The notes beneath the pieces were generated by a model that saw only the letters and a list, made by a program, of their open reading frames with translations, had not been told where the DNA came from and did no database searches. The translations under genes and the position numbers were made by a program. From Agapetus fuscipes (taxonomy: Eukaryota > Arthropoda > Insecta > Trichoptera > Glossosomatidae): DNA of 64,000 nt. Where the stretch lies: positions 3,348,001 through 3,412,000 of the forward strand of contig OX637363.1 in NCBI GenBank assembly GCA_951799405.1, in the 5' to 3' direction. Below, piece after piece: positions 1 through 12,765 of this stretch (the stretch's first letter is position 1; every line of letters starts with the position of its first letter).

Positions 1-211
1 CTTCATCGCTGTAACTCTTTTGCTAAGACCACAAAGTGTAAGAAACAAAAACGGCAGATTTTGGAAGAAATCACTCTTTAATATTTTCCGTAAACTTTAC
101 TTTTCTCAAGTTTTGCAACTCGTACTAAGGGTACCGTAAAATGAAACGGGCAAGTATTCCATATATAGAACGGTATGCAACACAATGCGTGAAAATATAA
201 AATACATATTT

Positions 212-1395
212 CTGGTCCTTAGTCCAGTGGTAACAATTCAGACTCGTAAATGGAAGGCGGCGGGTTGCGTGTTCCCATTCCACCACTCAACTCGAATGTT
301 CACTCACACGCGCACGCGGGTTTCACTGTTACTAGTAAATATATTTTTGCTTTTCGAGAACATTTTCGTGCTGTTTTTGGTGAACTTTCGATTTTTTCAA
401 ATTGCTGATCCAATTTTATAAAGTTTTTAATACAATCTGCAGCGAATTCATTACATTGGGCTATAATTCAATTCTACCTCGATATCGAAACGAAATACCT
501 TTAACTTATAAAGGTTTGTGCATTTACTTAGTGAAAATTCATCTTTATCTATTGATTTTCTTATAAAACGTAAGTATTTTTCTTTTTTTAATATTTGTTA
601 TTTTATCCTCGAGTACTTTCGACTGTCGTCATTTTCAAGAGTCATTTATATAGAAACTAAATAAAAAAAACTTCAACTTTTCATTAAATGTAATCCAGCT
701 GTCTTATTTATCAATTTTCAACACTCATAACTGTGTATGTGCATTAAATTGCTTGTGTGCCAGTATATAGCTATTTGATAACAGTTGGTTTTCAGCTAGG
801 TTCACTCATCTGCAATACTTCCGTGTGCATGTGTGAGTGAACATTCGAGTTGAGTGGTGGAATGGGAACACGCCGGCGGGTTCGCATCGCGGCGGAGCAC
901 AAAAAATATACAATACATATTTTCAAATTTCCTTTTCGCTGGGTTAAAATTCACAAACCTTTACCAAAGAACGGTCATCAAAATTTCCTAACATCCAGCC
1001 TTACAGCAACTGGGTCTTGCCAAGTCTTGACCAAGCTCGTAAAAAGTCAGGTCGATAGCTAGAATGCTTGCATTTTATGCCGTGAGCAAGGGTTCGATCT
1101 CCACCGATGGTGTCAGAAATGATTTCCCGTTTCGGTGTATTCAAACCCAAAATAAATACCGGCAAGGTGTACTCAGCCTTCACAAGAAATGAGAACCAGC
1201 TCCCCCGGAAGCTGGGAAACCCCCACTTCAACTGAGAGTGGCTGGTGTTAGGCCATACCCCTTACCTCTAAAAATAAATATGTCCCGAATCGCCACATGC
1301 GATGCCTTCGGGTACAACGCAGGCAAGAAGTTACACTCTATGTGTAGCTTAGTTGCTTTGCGTTGCGTAAAAAGTAAGACCCGAATCCCGATTGT
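212..1395 (+). repeat. composite A-B SINE copy, interrupted by the TIR element
   Basis: The A head (ccttagtccagtggtaac, box-A-like) is at 212-266 and the rest of A at 883-1043 (cgctgggttaaaattc, ccttacagcaactgggtctt). B follows from about 1046 (ggtcgatagc... tcggtgtattcaaaccc... tatgtgtagcttagttg). The A-to-B junction ctcgtaaaaagtcaggtcga recurs in three other copies. Confidence 0.75.
267..873. mobile_element. Mutator-like (or Merlin-like) non-autonomous TIR element inserted in a SINE
   Basis: Both ends begin GCGTGTTCCCATTCCACCAC in inverted orientation and match for more than 40 bp. They are flanked by a perfect 9-bp duplication, CGGCGGGTT (258-266 and 874-882). It splits the tRNA-like head of a SINE-A copy. 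The 607-bp interior has no transposase-sized ORF. A 9-bp duplication with long TIRs points to the Mutator superfamily. Confidence 0.85.
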
Positions 1396-2155
1396 AAAGC
1401 AAAGCCTTAATCGAACCTCGATTACGTTTATTTTTTTATATTTATTCACGTATACGGCTATATTTCTGGAGAGTGATTTAGTTTTCAATATTTTTTCGAG
1501 GTACGCAATTTTGATAACTTTTTTTAATTTTGTAGATTATCGCCTTTGATTCCACACCAGTCATATTTGCTTACGCACCTTGTGCAATTCGAGCCGCCTT
1601 TCTCTGAGCAGTGACGTCACACTGCCGCTGCATTTCCACGGTTTTGTCTGTAATAGTGATGCTCCATTTGCGTCATTTGAGACCGTTGACCGCAGCTTTT
1701 CAATTATGGATGCTTTCCCGGCTTTCCCAACCCTACCTACTATTATATATTGCAACAGTACCATTATGTTTTTATGGATAGGGTGCTTATTTTATTTATA
1801 CTTCAATAAAAAAATATATAGATATACAATGTGTGTTGCACACTCTTGATCGACAAATAATTATTTTAAGGAATGAAAAAAAAACGGATTTTACTGACCG
1901 TGCAAAAGAGAAGAACGATTTTCTCTACGTTTCGTCGGAGTCATATCCGACGTCCTCAGGAGACGTGTGTCCTCTACAAAGAGGAACCACGAACTTTGAT
2001 ATTATTATAATTGATATTATATAACTATTGATAAAAATCGATATAATTTTTTGTAAAAGTTATTTACTTTAAAAGTGGGAGGCGTTTTATTTTATTAAAT
2101 TGATTAAATCAATAATAAATTATATTGATTTTGAAAATGTAATCTGTTGTGTATG
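1396..2155. other. intron sequence, mostly unassigned
   Basis: AT-rich canoe intron. About 1862-2010 resembles the segment near 45955-46030 (gaatgaaaaaaacggat, then a tgtgtcctctacaa block), a diverged dispersed repeat. No other feature is supportable. Confidence 0.4.
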
Positions 2156-2156
2156 T

Positions 2157-2401
2157 TCCTTGACTTATAGGTTGGTATGCTGCTGACCACCCATTATGTA
2201 AAAAATGGTTCACTTTGCCAATGTCACCCCTGTGTCAGGGAAGGCCGGCAAGAGTTGCAGGGTGTATGTCCATTTGAGATATGGTTTTTATATTGAAGGT
2301 CCACATGCGGTATGTTTAAGCGTGAACTTATACGTGTCTACTTGTGAAAATGCATTTAATGTGAATCTTTAATGTTATGTATATTTGCAACTTAGATTAC
2401 A
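2157..2401 (+). repeat. family-C repeat
   Basis: Family C begins ccttgacttataggttgg, contains ttcactttgccaatgtcacc and catgcggtatgtttaag-like blocks, and ends in an ATTAGATT-type microsatellite tail. This copy is nearly full length and ends about 100 bp before the canoe exon at 2502. No A or B boxes are seen; a tailed non-LTR-mobilised element is the best guess. Confidence 0.75.
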
Positions 2402-2501
2402 GCAATAACGTCTTCGAAGGTTCATCCTAATATACTTAATTTTTCTCAACCTCCACCACAGAAGTACCGTTTTTGAACAGAAGCTGTATTTGATGTTCCA
2501 G

Positions 2502-2683
2502 GTTCCATCATGTTCCACGTCCGCCGCCGCCCAGCCGACTGCCAGCCCCGCAGGCGCAAGAAGAAGTCGGGCTCGCTGAGGAGTCCTGGCGGGGCGCCTC
2601 TTGGTCTGCTGCAGGAGCTGCAGATGGATGGCAGCGTGGCCGACAACGGGAGAACTGTGAGACTGGGCTCGGAAGTCGTCGAG
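2502..2683 (+). CDS. cno: canoe exon: basic linker before the FHA domain
   Basis: First canoe exon in the window. The acceptor is ttccag|gttcc and the donor gag|gtaatt. It starts with two bases of a split codon and ends in phase 0. It encodes SIMFHVRRRPADCQP, a basic RRRKKKSG run, then a stretch ending LGSEVVE. In afadin this segment lies between the second RA domain and FHA. It is GC-rich compared with the flanking intron. Confidence 0.85.
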
Positions 2684-5600
2684 GTAATTATACATCTTTT
2701 ATAATTAAAGCTAAACAAAAAAGAAGATAGAAAATTTGTATACTTATAACTTTCGGTCCGTAGTCCAGTGGTACACTTCGGACTCGGTAAATGGAAGGTT
2801 GTGGGTTGAAATCCCGGCGGAGCACAATAAATGTACCATTTATAAAGGGTGTTTTTTTTAGAGGTATAGAACTTTAAGTTGGCAACACTGTTTTAACTGG
2901 CGGCCATTTTGTCAGCTGTTAAGTGATTTGTGTTTAGTTTAGTTTGGCATTTTAACATGAATAGACAACTCGTGCAACAATTGAAGCCACACAATCACCT
3001 AGCAAGGCGTAGATTCGGTGAATGGGTCCAAAACAAGATTGCCGTTGATCCCGATTTTCATAAGAGAATTTTGTTTAGCGATGAAGCTCACTTTTGGTCG
3101 AATGGCTACGTCAATAAAAAAAACTGCCGTATTTGCAGTGAAGATAATGCTCAAGTGTATGTTGAGACACCGTTACATCCAGAAAAACTGACTGTTTGGT
3201 GTGCTTTATGGGCCGGTGGAATCATAGGTCCGCACTTTTTTTAAAAAAGACGTTGGTCAGAACGTTACAGTCAATGGTGACCGCTATAGAGCCATGATTA
3301 CTGACTTTTTCGTTCCTCAATTGAACAACCATGATGTGCAGGAGCTGTGGTTTCAACAAGACGGCGCAACATGTCACACAGCTCATGCCACAATTGATTT
3401 ACTGAAGGAAACGTTTGGTAACCGCATAATTTCACGTTCCGGACCCGTGAATTGGCCTCCAAGATCGTGTGATTTAACACCACTAGATTATTTTCTGTGG
3501 AGATATGTGAAGTTGCTAGTCAACGCCGATAAGCCCGAAACGATTGACCACTCTGAGGACAACATTGGCCGCGTTATTGCCGAAATACGGCCACAAATGT
3601 TGGAAAAAGTTATTGAAAATTGGACCTCCAGATTAGATTACGTCCGAGCCAACCGTAGCGGTCATATGCCAGAAATCATATTTAAATTAAAATGCCAAAA
3701 GATTATCTTTCGAATAAAGTCAACTTCATGTCAATTTTAAAAATTCATCCTTGTTTTATTCCATTTCAAAGTTCTATACCTCCCACCCAAAAAACACCCT
3801 TTACTTTCAAATTTGCTCTTCGCTGGGTTGAAAAATTCATAAACCTTTACCAAAAAGACCTGTCATCAAAAGGCCAATCCAGCCTTACAGCAACTGGGTC
3901 TTGCTTGAGAATTGGCGCTTTGTAACGACGCCCAAGCTCGTATAAAGTCCGGTCGATAGTTAAGTTGGTAGAATGCTTGCATTCCATTCCGAGAGCAAGG
4001 ATTCGATCCTCACTGAGGGTGTCAGAAATGATTTCTCGTTTCGGTGTCTATTTCAAACACAAATAAATACAGGCAAGGTGTACTCAGCCTGCGCAAAAAA
4101 TGAGAACCAGCCCCCCCCCCTGGGAGCTGGGAAACTTCAACTGAAAGTGGTTGGTGTGAGGTCGGCCCCCTTACCTGTAAAAATAAATAAGTCCCGAATC
4201 GCCACATGCGAACCCTTCGGGCATAACGTACCCAAATAAAATCATAACAATACCTAAGCTGTAAATGTGAAATTACGTCTAATCTAATCTAATCTAATCT
4301 AAGTTGCAAAGATATGTAACATTGGGGATTCACATTACATGTATTCTCACAAGCATACACTTACAAGTTCGCGCTTGCGCATGCCGCATGTGAACCTACA
4401 GCATAAAACTCACAATTCAAATGAACATAGTACACCCTGCAACTCTTGCCGACCTACCCTGAAACGGGGGTGACATTGGCAAAGTGAACCATTTTCTACA
4501 GCACGGGTGGTCAGCCACATACCAGCCGCACATCTACTCTATTATTTATTAAATGTTGCTATTTTTAATTGCAGGTGGGATCGGCCAATGGAGTTGCGCT
4601 GCAGCTGTATGGCCCATCTATACAACCTCGGCACTGCGTCGTGGCTGCCATAGAGGGAGTAGTAACTCTGACTCCGTTACACGCTGACGCACATACATAC
4701 GTCAATGGACAGAGAATCTACCATACCACCATCTTACAGGTATTTCTTTTGTAATGTCTTCATCATCTTTTGTTTTTGTCTAGCTGGGCTTTTACAAGTA
4801 GCCTATAAAGTCAGACTATCATGATGTTATGAAATATGAAATCAAAGTACTTATACGCACCTATACATGTACGATAGTGTGCGTAGAACCATCTGGGAGT
4901 AGTCCATGATGGTGGTGGTGCATAGAACGGCGTTCTGGTGAGAGCAAGAAATCAAAGAATGATCTGGAATGTGCGAGAAAGATCCCTTTTGTACCTATAT
5001 ATGGGGTCTGCTATGGTGCGGAGAGCAATTAGTCGCTCTATAACAATTTTTGTGATATTCGATCAATCTTTTTTTAACTGTGTAGTTATAATTGTTGTCA
5101 ATACTTCATGAATAAGTCAGAAATGTCCGAAAAACAAGACCGGTTCCAGTGGTAATACTTCGGACTCGTAAATGGAAGGTTGTGGGTTCGAATCTTGGCA
5201 GAGCACAAAAAAAAAGTACCATTTACATTTTCAAATATTTCCTTCGCTGGGTTAAAAAATTCAAATACCTTTAGCAAAGACTGGTCACCAAAGGACCATC
5301 CGGCCTTACAGCAACTGGGTCTTACTTGAGAATTGGCGCTTTCTACAGCGATGACCAAGCACGTTGAGGGCTCTTGAGGTGTGATACACACAAAAACAGC
5401 ACTCACTAAATAAATCAACCTAATATTATTATTATCATTAGTTACGCAATAGCCAAATAAAAACTGATTTATACGCTTTTTAGCGCCATTGGAGTTGATG
5501 GAAAACATAAAAAAAAAAAAACGCAACTAAGCTACACATATAGTGTAACTTCTTGCCGCGTTATCCCCGAAGGGGTCGCATGTGGCGAGTTGAACCTATT

Positions 5601-8600
5601 TATTTTTACAGGTAAGGGGGCCGGCCTTACGCCAACCACTTCAGATGAAGTGGGGGTTTCCGAGCTCCCGAGAGAACTGGTACTCATTTCTTGTGAAGGC
5701 TGAGTAAACCTTGCCGGCATTTTTATTTTGGGGTTTGAAACAAAACCGAAACGGGAAATCATTTCTGACACCCTCGCCTCGGCGGGATTCGAACCCGAGC
5801 TCACGGCATGGAATGCAAGCACTCTACCAACTGAGCTATCGACCGGTCAAATGGCGAAGATATATGAAACAAAGGTGCACAATTAGGTAGTTGTTGCTCT
5901 TCTGGTGAACTGTAGAAAGAGTCATCAAGAGGATACTCTACTTAAACAAGGAAATATATTGATTGTTCTTTGGATAAACATTCAAATGATACTTTTCCAG
6001 CATGGCTGCCTCATCAAGTTTGGCCGAATGTCTACCTTCCGCTTTGTGGATCCTGCCCAGGAGAACAACCTGAGCCGAACCCTGTCACAATCTCAGCACT
6101 TCGATTCCGGCTCAGTGTATGACAGGTCAGTGGAAATGAATATTACAACTCTTCAAACAATAGCTTACCACAACCCTGCTTTCAAAACAAATCATTTCTT
6201 CATTTTCAATCATCAGTCAGTTTCGAAATTAAAAAGCCAGTTTTACAAATATTTCTAAGAACCAGAAAATTTGAACCGGTCCGTAGTCCAGTGGCAACAC
6301 TTCAGACTCGTATATGGAAGGTTATGGATTCGGATCCCGGCGGAGCACAAAAATATATCATTTATATTTCCAAATATGCTCTTCGCTGGGTTGAAAAAAA
6401 TCATAAAGATCGGTCGCTAAAGGTCCATCCAGCCTAACAGCAACTGGGTATTGCTCGAGTATTTCGGAGGTCGTCGATTTCAATATAAAAAAAAAAACTA
6501 TTGGAACTCAACTTTTATTTAGAGTACTTGCTTACTTTAGGAATCCAGAACCACCTATGGCAGGTATCTTCAGTGAATAGCAGCATCCACTGCATTGTCG
6601 TTTGCTAGAAGTAGGCCCGGTCCGTCAGTGTGCATTTTTCACCAACGAGGTTCCTTGATTTATAGGTTGGTATGAGGCTGACCACCCATTTTGTAAAAAA
6701 ATGTTTCACTTTGCCAATGTCACCAATGAATTTTAAATGTTGAAACTTCAACTTCTGTTGAATTTTCAACTGCACACACGGTAAGCCACATTAAAATCAT
6801 CAGGCCTATAGAGAACAAGCGCAGTTACAAGGGTTTTGGTTTCCTCTATCGGCAGGCACTTCCTCAATAGTCCTAACCCGTCTGATTTGGAACACTCCTG
6901 CTCTCACTGTCTTTGTAATTTGTGTGTCCATGGAGAGTGCACAGTTAATATGAATTCCAAGGAATTTTATTACAGAGGATGGCTTAATGTCCCTTCCATC
7001 AATACACATTGTCTCAGTATCACCAAGATGTTGTCTGCGTGGTGAAGTTACCCACATTATCTCTGTTGTTTAATCAACCAATCAAATAACCTAATCACTT
7101 ATAACTTAACTTAACCTTGACTTATAGGTTGGTATGAGGCTGACCGCCCATACTGTAAAAAATGGTTCACTTTGCCAATGTCACCCCTGTTTCAGGGAAG
7201 GTCGGCAAGAGTTGCAAGGGCTTATGTTCTTTTGAGATTGGATTTTTTATACTGTAGGTCCACATGCGGCATGTGTGAGCGCGAAATAATGCGTGTCTGC
7301 TTGTGGGAATGCATTTAATATGAATCTCAAATGATACATATCTTTGCAGCTTAGATTTAGATTTAGATTTTAGACTTATCATCTTAGTAAGTAAGAATCC
7401 CCCATTCTGATCAACGCTTCGTCTCACTGTTTTAATTGCAAGCTTATTTACATTCTGCATGTGTTTTTTTTTGTTTCACGTGACGTCTCCCTGCTGCACC
7501 ATTGCCAACATGAAAAAAAAAAACAATCATGTGCATTTCCCCGAAAACCCAACAACCTGACACATTGCACGCCCTGTTTTTATTTTGGTTTTACCCATCA
7601 TTGTGATGTTCGCTTTTCATTCTGTTTAAAAAAACTGGAATTCTCCGGAACACACATCAATCAACATTGGAAAACAATGCGTCAACTTGGAATAATCATT
7701 AACCAATTTGGAATCACAAATCTATTTCATGTAATGTCAATCAATTTGGAATACTATTCGCTTGGAATATTGATCTGTGGATTTGGAATATGAATCAATA
7801 CAAATGCTGATCAATCAATTGGAATCACAAACTATCAATTTACATGTTGTCATTGTATTGGGGATACTAATCTACGAATTCGGAATCAACTTGGAATACT
7901 GATTGAATATTGATCCATCTTATAAATCACCAACTGAATATCAATGGAAATCTTATCAACTTTGAATATCAACCATCTTTGAATTTCAACAAATGAATCT
8001 ATTGGAATGTAATTTAATCAACTTTGGAAACATACTAATCAATTGGAATACTAACTAATGGGATCATATTTTGGAATGCAATGTTATACTTTGGAATGCA
8101 TTTATGATTTAATTTTGGGATTTAAAAACCAGATCGCCGACATCGCCGATCCCGGATGGATCAAACGGAATGCTTTCACCGATGTCCCAAATGATGATGG
8201 ATGGAATGCAAAGCACCTTGGATCCCAACGGAATAAACACAACCTCGGGAAGTGAATTCCAGCGGGCAATGAGTCCAATCTTAAACACAGACAAGATGGG
8301 ATCACAAGACAACTTTGTGTCGCCGTACGGGAAAAATTTGGACAATTCCGATGCCATTTCTGGGTTTCATAACAATAATAATACCATGAAAATGGACGGG
8401 GAATCTCTGATTCTTTCCCAACAGCTGGCAAACTCAAAAGCAGATCTGCTTCAAGAGAACCATTTCGCTTCACCCTACAATGGAGTGGCCAGTCCACAGA
8501 ATATGAAGGATCCCCTAAATTCAGGGAATAAGAATATCCCAGGAGGGCAGTATAAAGATAATTATGAGACTACGTTTGACTTGGATGGAAACGTGGAGAC

Positions 8601-11600
8601 AAAAAGTATCTGCAGCGCCAAGAGTGGAGGATCTGGACACGACAACAGGTATTATTGCACATTTTGTTCTATGTTTTGTATCATTTTGCAATCTTGTTTA
8701 GATGTAAGTATTAGCATTTTGTGTTAGTTTGTTAATTATTTTTATCCAAAAGTAGCTGACCAGACAGCTGTTATCCTATCCAAATAAACAAATCAGTGAT
8801 GTTCCTATGAATCAGTTGTATGAAAACGCTGTAAGAAAATGAATAGAGAACATATTTCAGAGAGACAATATTCCATGAGAGCACAGAATGCTCTGAAAAT
8901 AAAAAGATTCAGAAAAATAATAAAAGTCTGGAGCTGGGTGAGACAAAACAACGGAAGTTGCAAGTCCACCACTCCAGGAATCAAAAATGTCAGCGGAGAT
9001 ATCCTGAGAATACAGAAGATGTAAAAAAGAGGTAGAAAGAATATTGTAATGAAATTACAAGCTCTCCTTTTATTATGCCTCTAGATATCTACGTCTTCAT
9101 TGAAATGTATGGTAGTTTTTATTTATTTATTTATTAACGGCACTTAGTGCCTTTTACATTAAATCATGCATTAAATAGATACAGAGTTTCAAAAATAATA
9201 CAAATACAAAAAAATACCAAAAAGAAAAACATGTATTAAATTACAGTGAATAAAAAAGATATGCTAGTGCAAAATGATAATATGAGAATTTACAATAGGT
9301 AGGTAAAACTTAAGTATAGTAAGGTAATAAGGTAATAACTTATATCAGAAATATTAAATAATAGTTGTCAGGTATAGATTTGTAAATGCTCTGTCTTGGT
9401 TTGTAGGATATCCCGAGGGCAGGAGGCCATCCTGCCTGCCGTGTTGGAGTTCCCGGAGCACTGCCAGCAGATGTTCCTGCAGAGCGTCATCACAGGACTG
9501 GACGTCAACTCTCCCGCCTTCAAACTGGCCCCCGTCTATACACTATACTTGTGCGCAAGGTGTGTATCGTACTTCATTCTTATTGTCAGACCGGCCCGTA
9601 GTCTAGTGGTTTGCACTGCTGACTCGTTAATGGAAGGTTGTGGGCTTGAATCCCGGCGGAGCATAAAAAATATACCATTTATATTTTCAAATTTGCTCTT
9701 CGCTGGCTTGAAAAATTCATAAATCTAATCCAATCTAATCTAATCTAAGTTGCAAAGATATGTTACATTGGAGATTCACATTACATGCATTCTCACAACC
9801 AGATACGTACAAGTTCGCGCTTGCACATGCCTCATGTGAACCTACAACAAAAAAACCAAATCTAAAATGGACATACACTAATCTAATCTAATCTAAGTTG
9901 CAAAGATATGTTACATTGGAGATTCACATTACATGCATTCTCACAACCAGACACGTACAAGTTCGCGCTTGCACATGCCTACACCCTGCAACATAAACCT
10001 TTACCAAAAACCGGTCATCAAAAGGTCCATCCAGCCTTACAGAAACTGGGTCTTGCTTGAGAATTGGTGCTTTGTAGCGACGACCAAGCTCGTAAAAAGT
10101 CCGATCGATAGCTCAGTTGGGAGAATGCTTGCATTTCATGCCGAGAGCAAGAGTTCGATCCCAAGGTGCACTCAGCCTTCACAAGAAATGAGAACTGGCC
10201 CTCAGCGAGCTGGGAAACTTCGACTTCAACTGAAGTAGTTGGCGTAAGGCCGACCCCCTGTGAAAATAATTAGGTTCAACTCGCCACATGCGACCCCTTC
10301 GGGGATAATGCGGCAAAAAGCTACACTATATGTGTAGCTTAGTTGCGTTTTTTATGCCTTATTAAGACTACATAGTCTTTTCGGCACTCCAAAGCACTCT
10401 CATCCCCTGTTTGTTTATTTTATATTAATCAGTGCATTCAACATTACTTAATTTCATGCATTGCCTTATGGTTTGCAGGTACAGAGCCTCCACCCACTAC
10501 AGGCCTGAGCTGTCCCCCACGGAGAGAGCTCACAAGCTGACAGCTCTGCTGCACCACATAGCCACCCTCATACAGAACACAGTGCAGGTAACTGCAGCAG
10601 CAGAATGCTCTCTTCTTCACTGCACTAGCTTTCCCCATATAATACTGGCAGATAATAATAATAATCAGAAAGTATTTATATTGCCGTTATGTGATAAATC
10701 ACTGCAAGTTTTTTTTTTTTAAATAGATTTGCGGAAAGGAATGCAATCCACCAACCTATTTGCAATCTGGCCAGTTGTCTTCATGTGAAAGCAGAATCTT
10801 GTGTGCATGCAACGGCATCTGTTGAACCATGGTTGAAGTTATGGTCAAGTGGTCCTGGTTCTGACCGGCTGCCTGGATTATTTATAAAGAAATGCTCCTC
10901 AGTGTTGTGTAAGCCGTTGGCCATCATAAATAGTCGATCAATTAGGGAAGGTTGTTTTCCATTACTGTGGAAAAAAACCCAGATATGTCCAATTTTTAAA
11001 AGTGGTGATAAATGCTGTATAGAGAATTATCGGCCTATCGCAAAGCTTCCTATTCTGGGCAAAATATTTGAAAAGATAATAATGGACCAAATAAACCCTA
11101 TTCTAAACATAATAATTATTCCTAGCCAGCATGGCTTTCGCCAAAAGAAATCTGTAGACACAAATTTATTAGAATTTACTCAGGTTGTAACCAATTCCAT
11201 TCATAGTGGCTATCAGGTAGACACTGTTTATAGTGATTTCTCCAAGGCGTTTGACAAGATAAGTCATAATATATTGTTGAGTAAGCTCTGGCACATCGGT
11301 ATAAGGGGGGATCTCTTAAGGTGGTTTGTATCCTATCTTAAAAATAGATCCCAAGCAGTGGCACTTCACGGCTATGAGTCAGTATATAGATGTATTTACT
11401 CTGGTGTACCTCAGGGATCCCACCTGGGGCCTCTTTTATTTACTGTTTACATTAATGATATTATTCACTCAATAAAGTACTCTAATATTCTGTTGTTTGC
11501 CGACGATGCTAAAATATTTAAACAAATTAATACCATCGAGGATTGTATAGAATTGCAGTCTGATCTTAACTCGATTCTTTCTTACTCTAATGCCAACCAG

Positions 11601-12730
11601 TTATATCTTAATATTGACAAATGTAATGTCATTACTTACACTAGAAATCGTAGTAAAATTCTTTTTGACTACAGTTTTGGTGTTGATGGCCTCAGAAGAA
11701 AATCAGTGGTCAATGATTTGGGTGTATTGTTGGACGAGAGACTGAGTTTTATCAACCATTATGAGCATATTACTGAAAGAGCGATGAAGACGTTACATTT
11801 TATTGTTAGGAATACTAAACTTTTCAGGAATCCCCAAGTATTGCCCTTCTTGTTCAATTCATATATTAGAAGTGTACTTGAGTTTTGTTCGACTGTTTGG
11901 AACCCCAATTATGTTGTCCATATTAATGCTATTGAAATGGTCCAAAAAAAACTTATCAAGCAACTGAACTTTCGCAATAGACAACATTTCAATAGTTATT
12001 CCCAAGCATTGGAGCATTATGGTATACGATCTTTGGAGGCAAGGAGAAATATGCTTGACATCAGCTTCATATATAAAATAGTTAATAACAAAATCGATAG
12101 TGCACCTCTCACAAGCCTCCTTCCATTTCATTGTCCAATCAGAACTCATCGAGACAAATCCTTATTTTATGTGGGTGCAGCCAGGACAAATTATAAGCAA
12201 AATTCTTTTATAAGTAGAGCCTGCGTTGCAGTAAATAGTGTCCAAAGGACTGATCCTAAGTTGGACATTTTCTTTCTGTCTGCACAGTCATTGAAAAAGA
12301 GGATTTTGAATCTTGCAGGATTTGAATTTCATTTTTGAATCTCATTTCTAATTTCTTTAATCATTCTCAATTCCTATTTTGTTTTTGTTGCTTATTAATC
12401 ATCATTGACGTGTTTGGTGTGCGCATTGTTTTTCTACTCCCTTCCCTTTCTCCTGACCTTTCTTTCCTTATCCCATCATGAGGACGAGATTTATTTTTTA
12501 TTTATTTTTTATTTTTATTTTTATTCTCTTTTGATTTGTGTACTTCTTTTTTTTTGGTTTTGGATGCTGCTTCTTTTTGTTTTTCTTTACTTTTTATTTA
12601 TTTACCTGGCATGATTTGTAATTTAAAATATTAATTTGTAGAATACAGTAATAGGCGACATGAATTGTAAAAAATATCTTATATATAAATACAAAATTAT
12701 ATTCAATGCTGTTGTATTCTTGTTTAAACA

Positions 12731-12765
<35 letters not shown>

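Larger units (their letters stand above)
2756..4240 (+). repeat. composite A-B SINE copy split by a mariner element
   Basis: A head and body at 2756-2844 (ccgtagtccagtggtaca, ggcggagcac); A resumes at 3804 (tttcaaatttgctcttcgct) to about 3945; B runs 3952-4240. Removing 2845-3801 and one TA restores a continuous SINE, so the mariner landed in an existing copy. Confidence 0.85.

Noticed and set aside
4277..4303. Telomere-like tract (taatc)n
   Set aside because: It is the microsatellite tail of a family-C copy, recurs at other C copies, and is not the insect TTAGG repeat.
7660..8130. CRISPR-like or satellite array
   Set aside because: TTGGAAT units are short and irregularly spaced, without constant spacers; eukaryotic intron context.
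8102..8497. 131-aa minus ORF over the canoe linker exon
   Set aside because: The plus frame joins in phase to the FHA and DIL exons; the minus frame has no family features.
10785..12338. Host gene of 517 aa
   Set aside because: The first codons lie in SINE D and the rest is a LINE reverse transcriptase with a poly(A) tail and target duplication.
12732..12763. Long A-run as assembly artefact or simple repeat
   Set aside because: It is the poly(A) tail of the LINE, directly followed by the target duplication.
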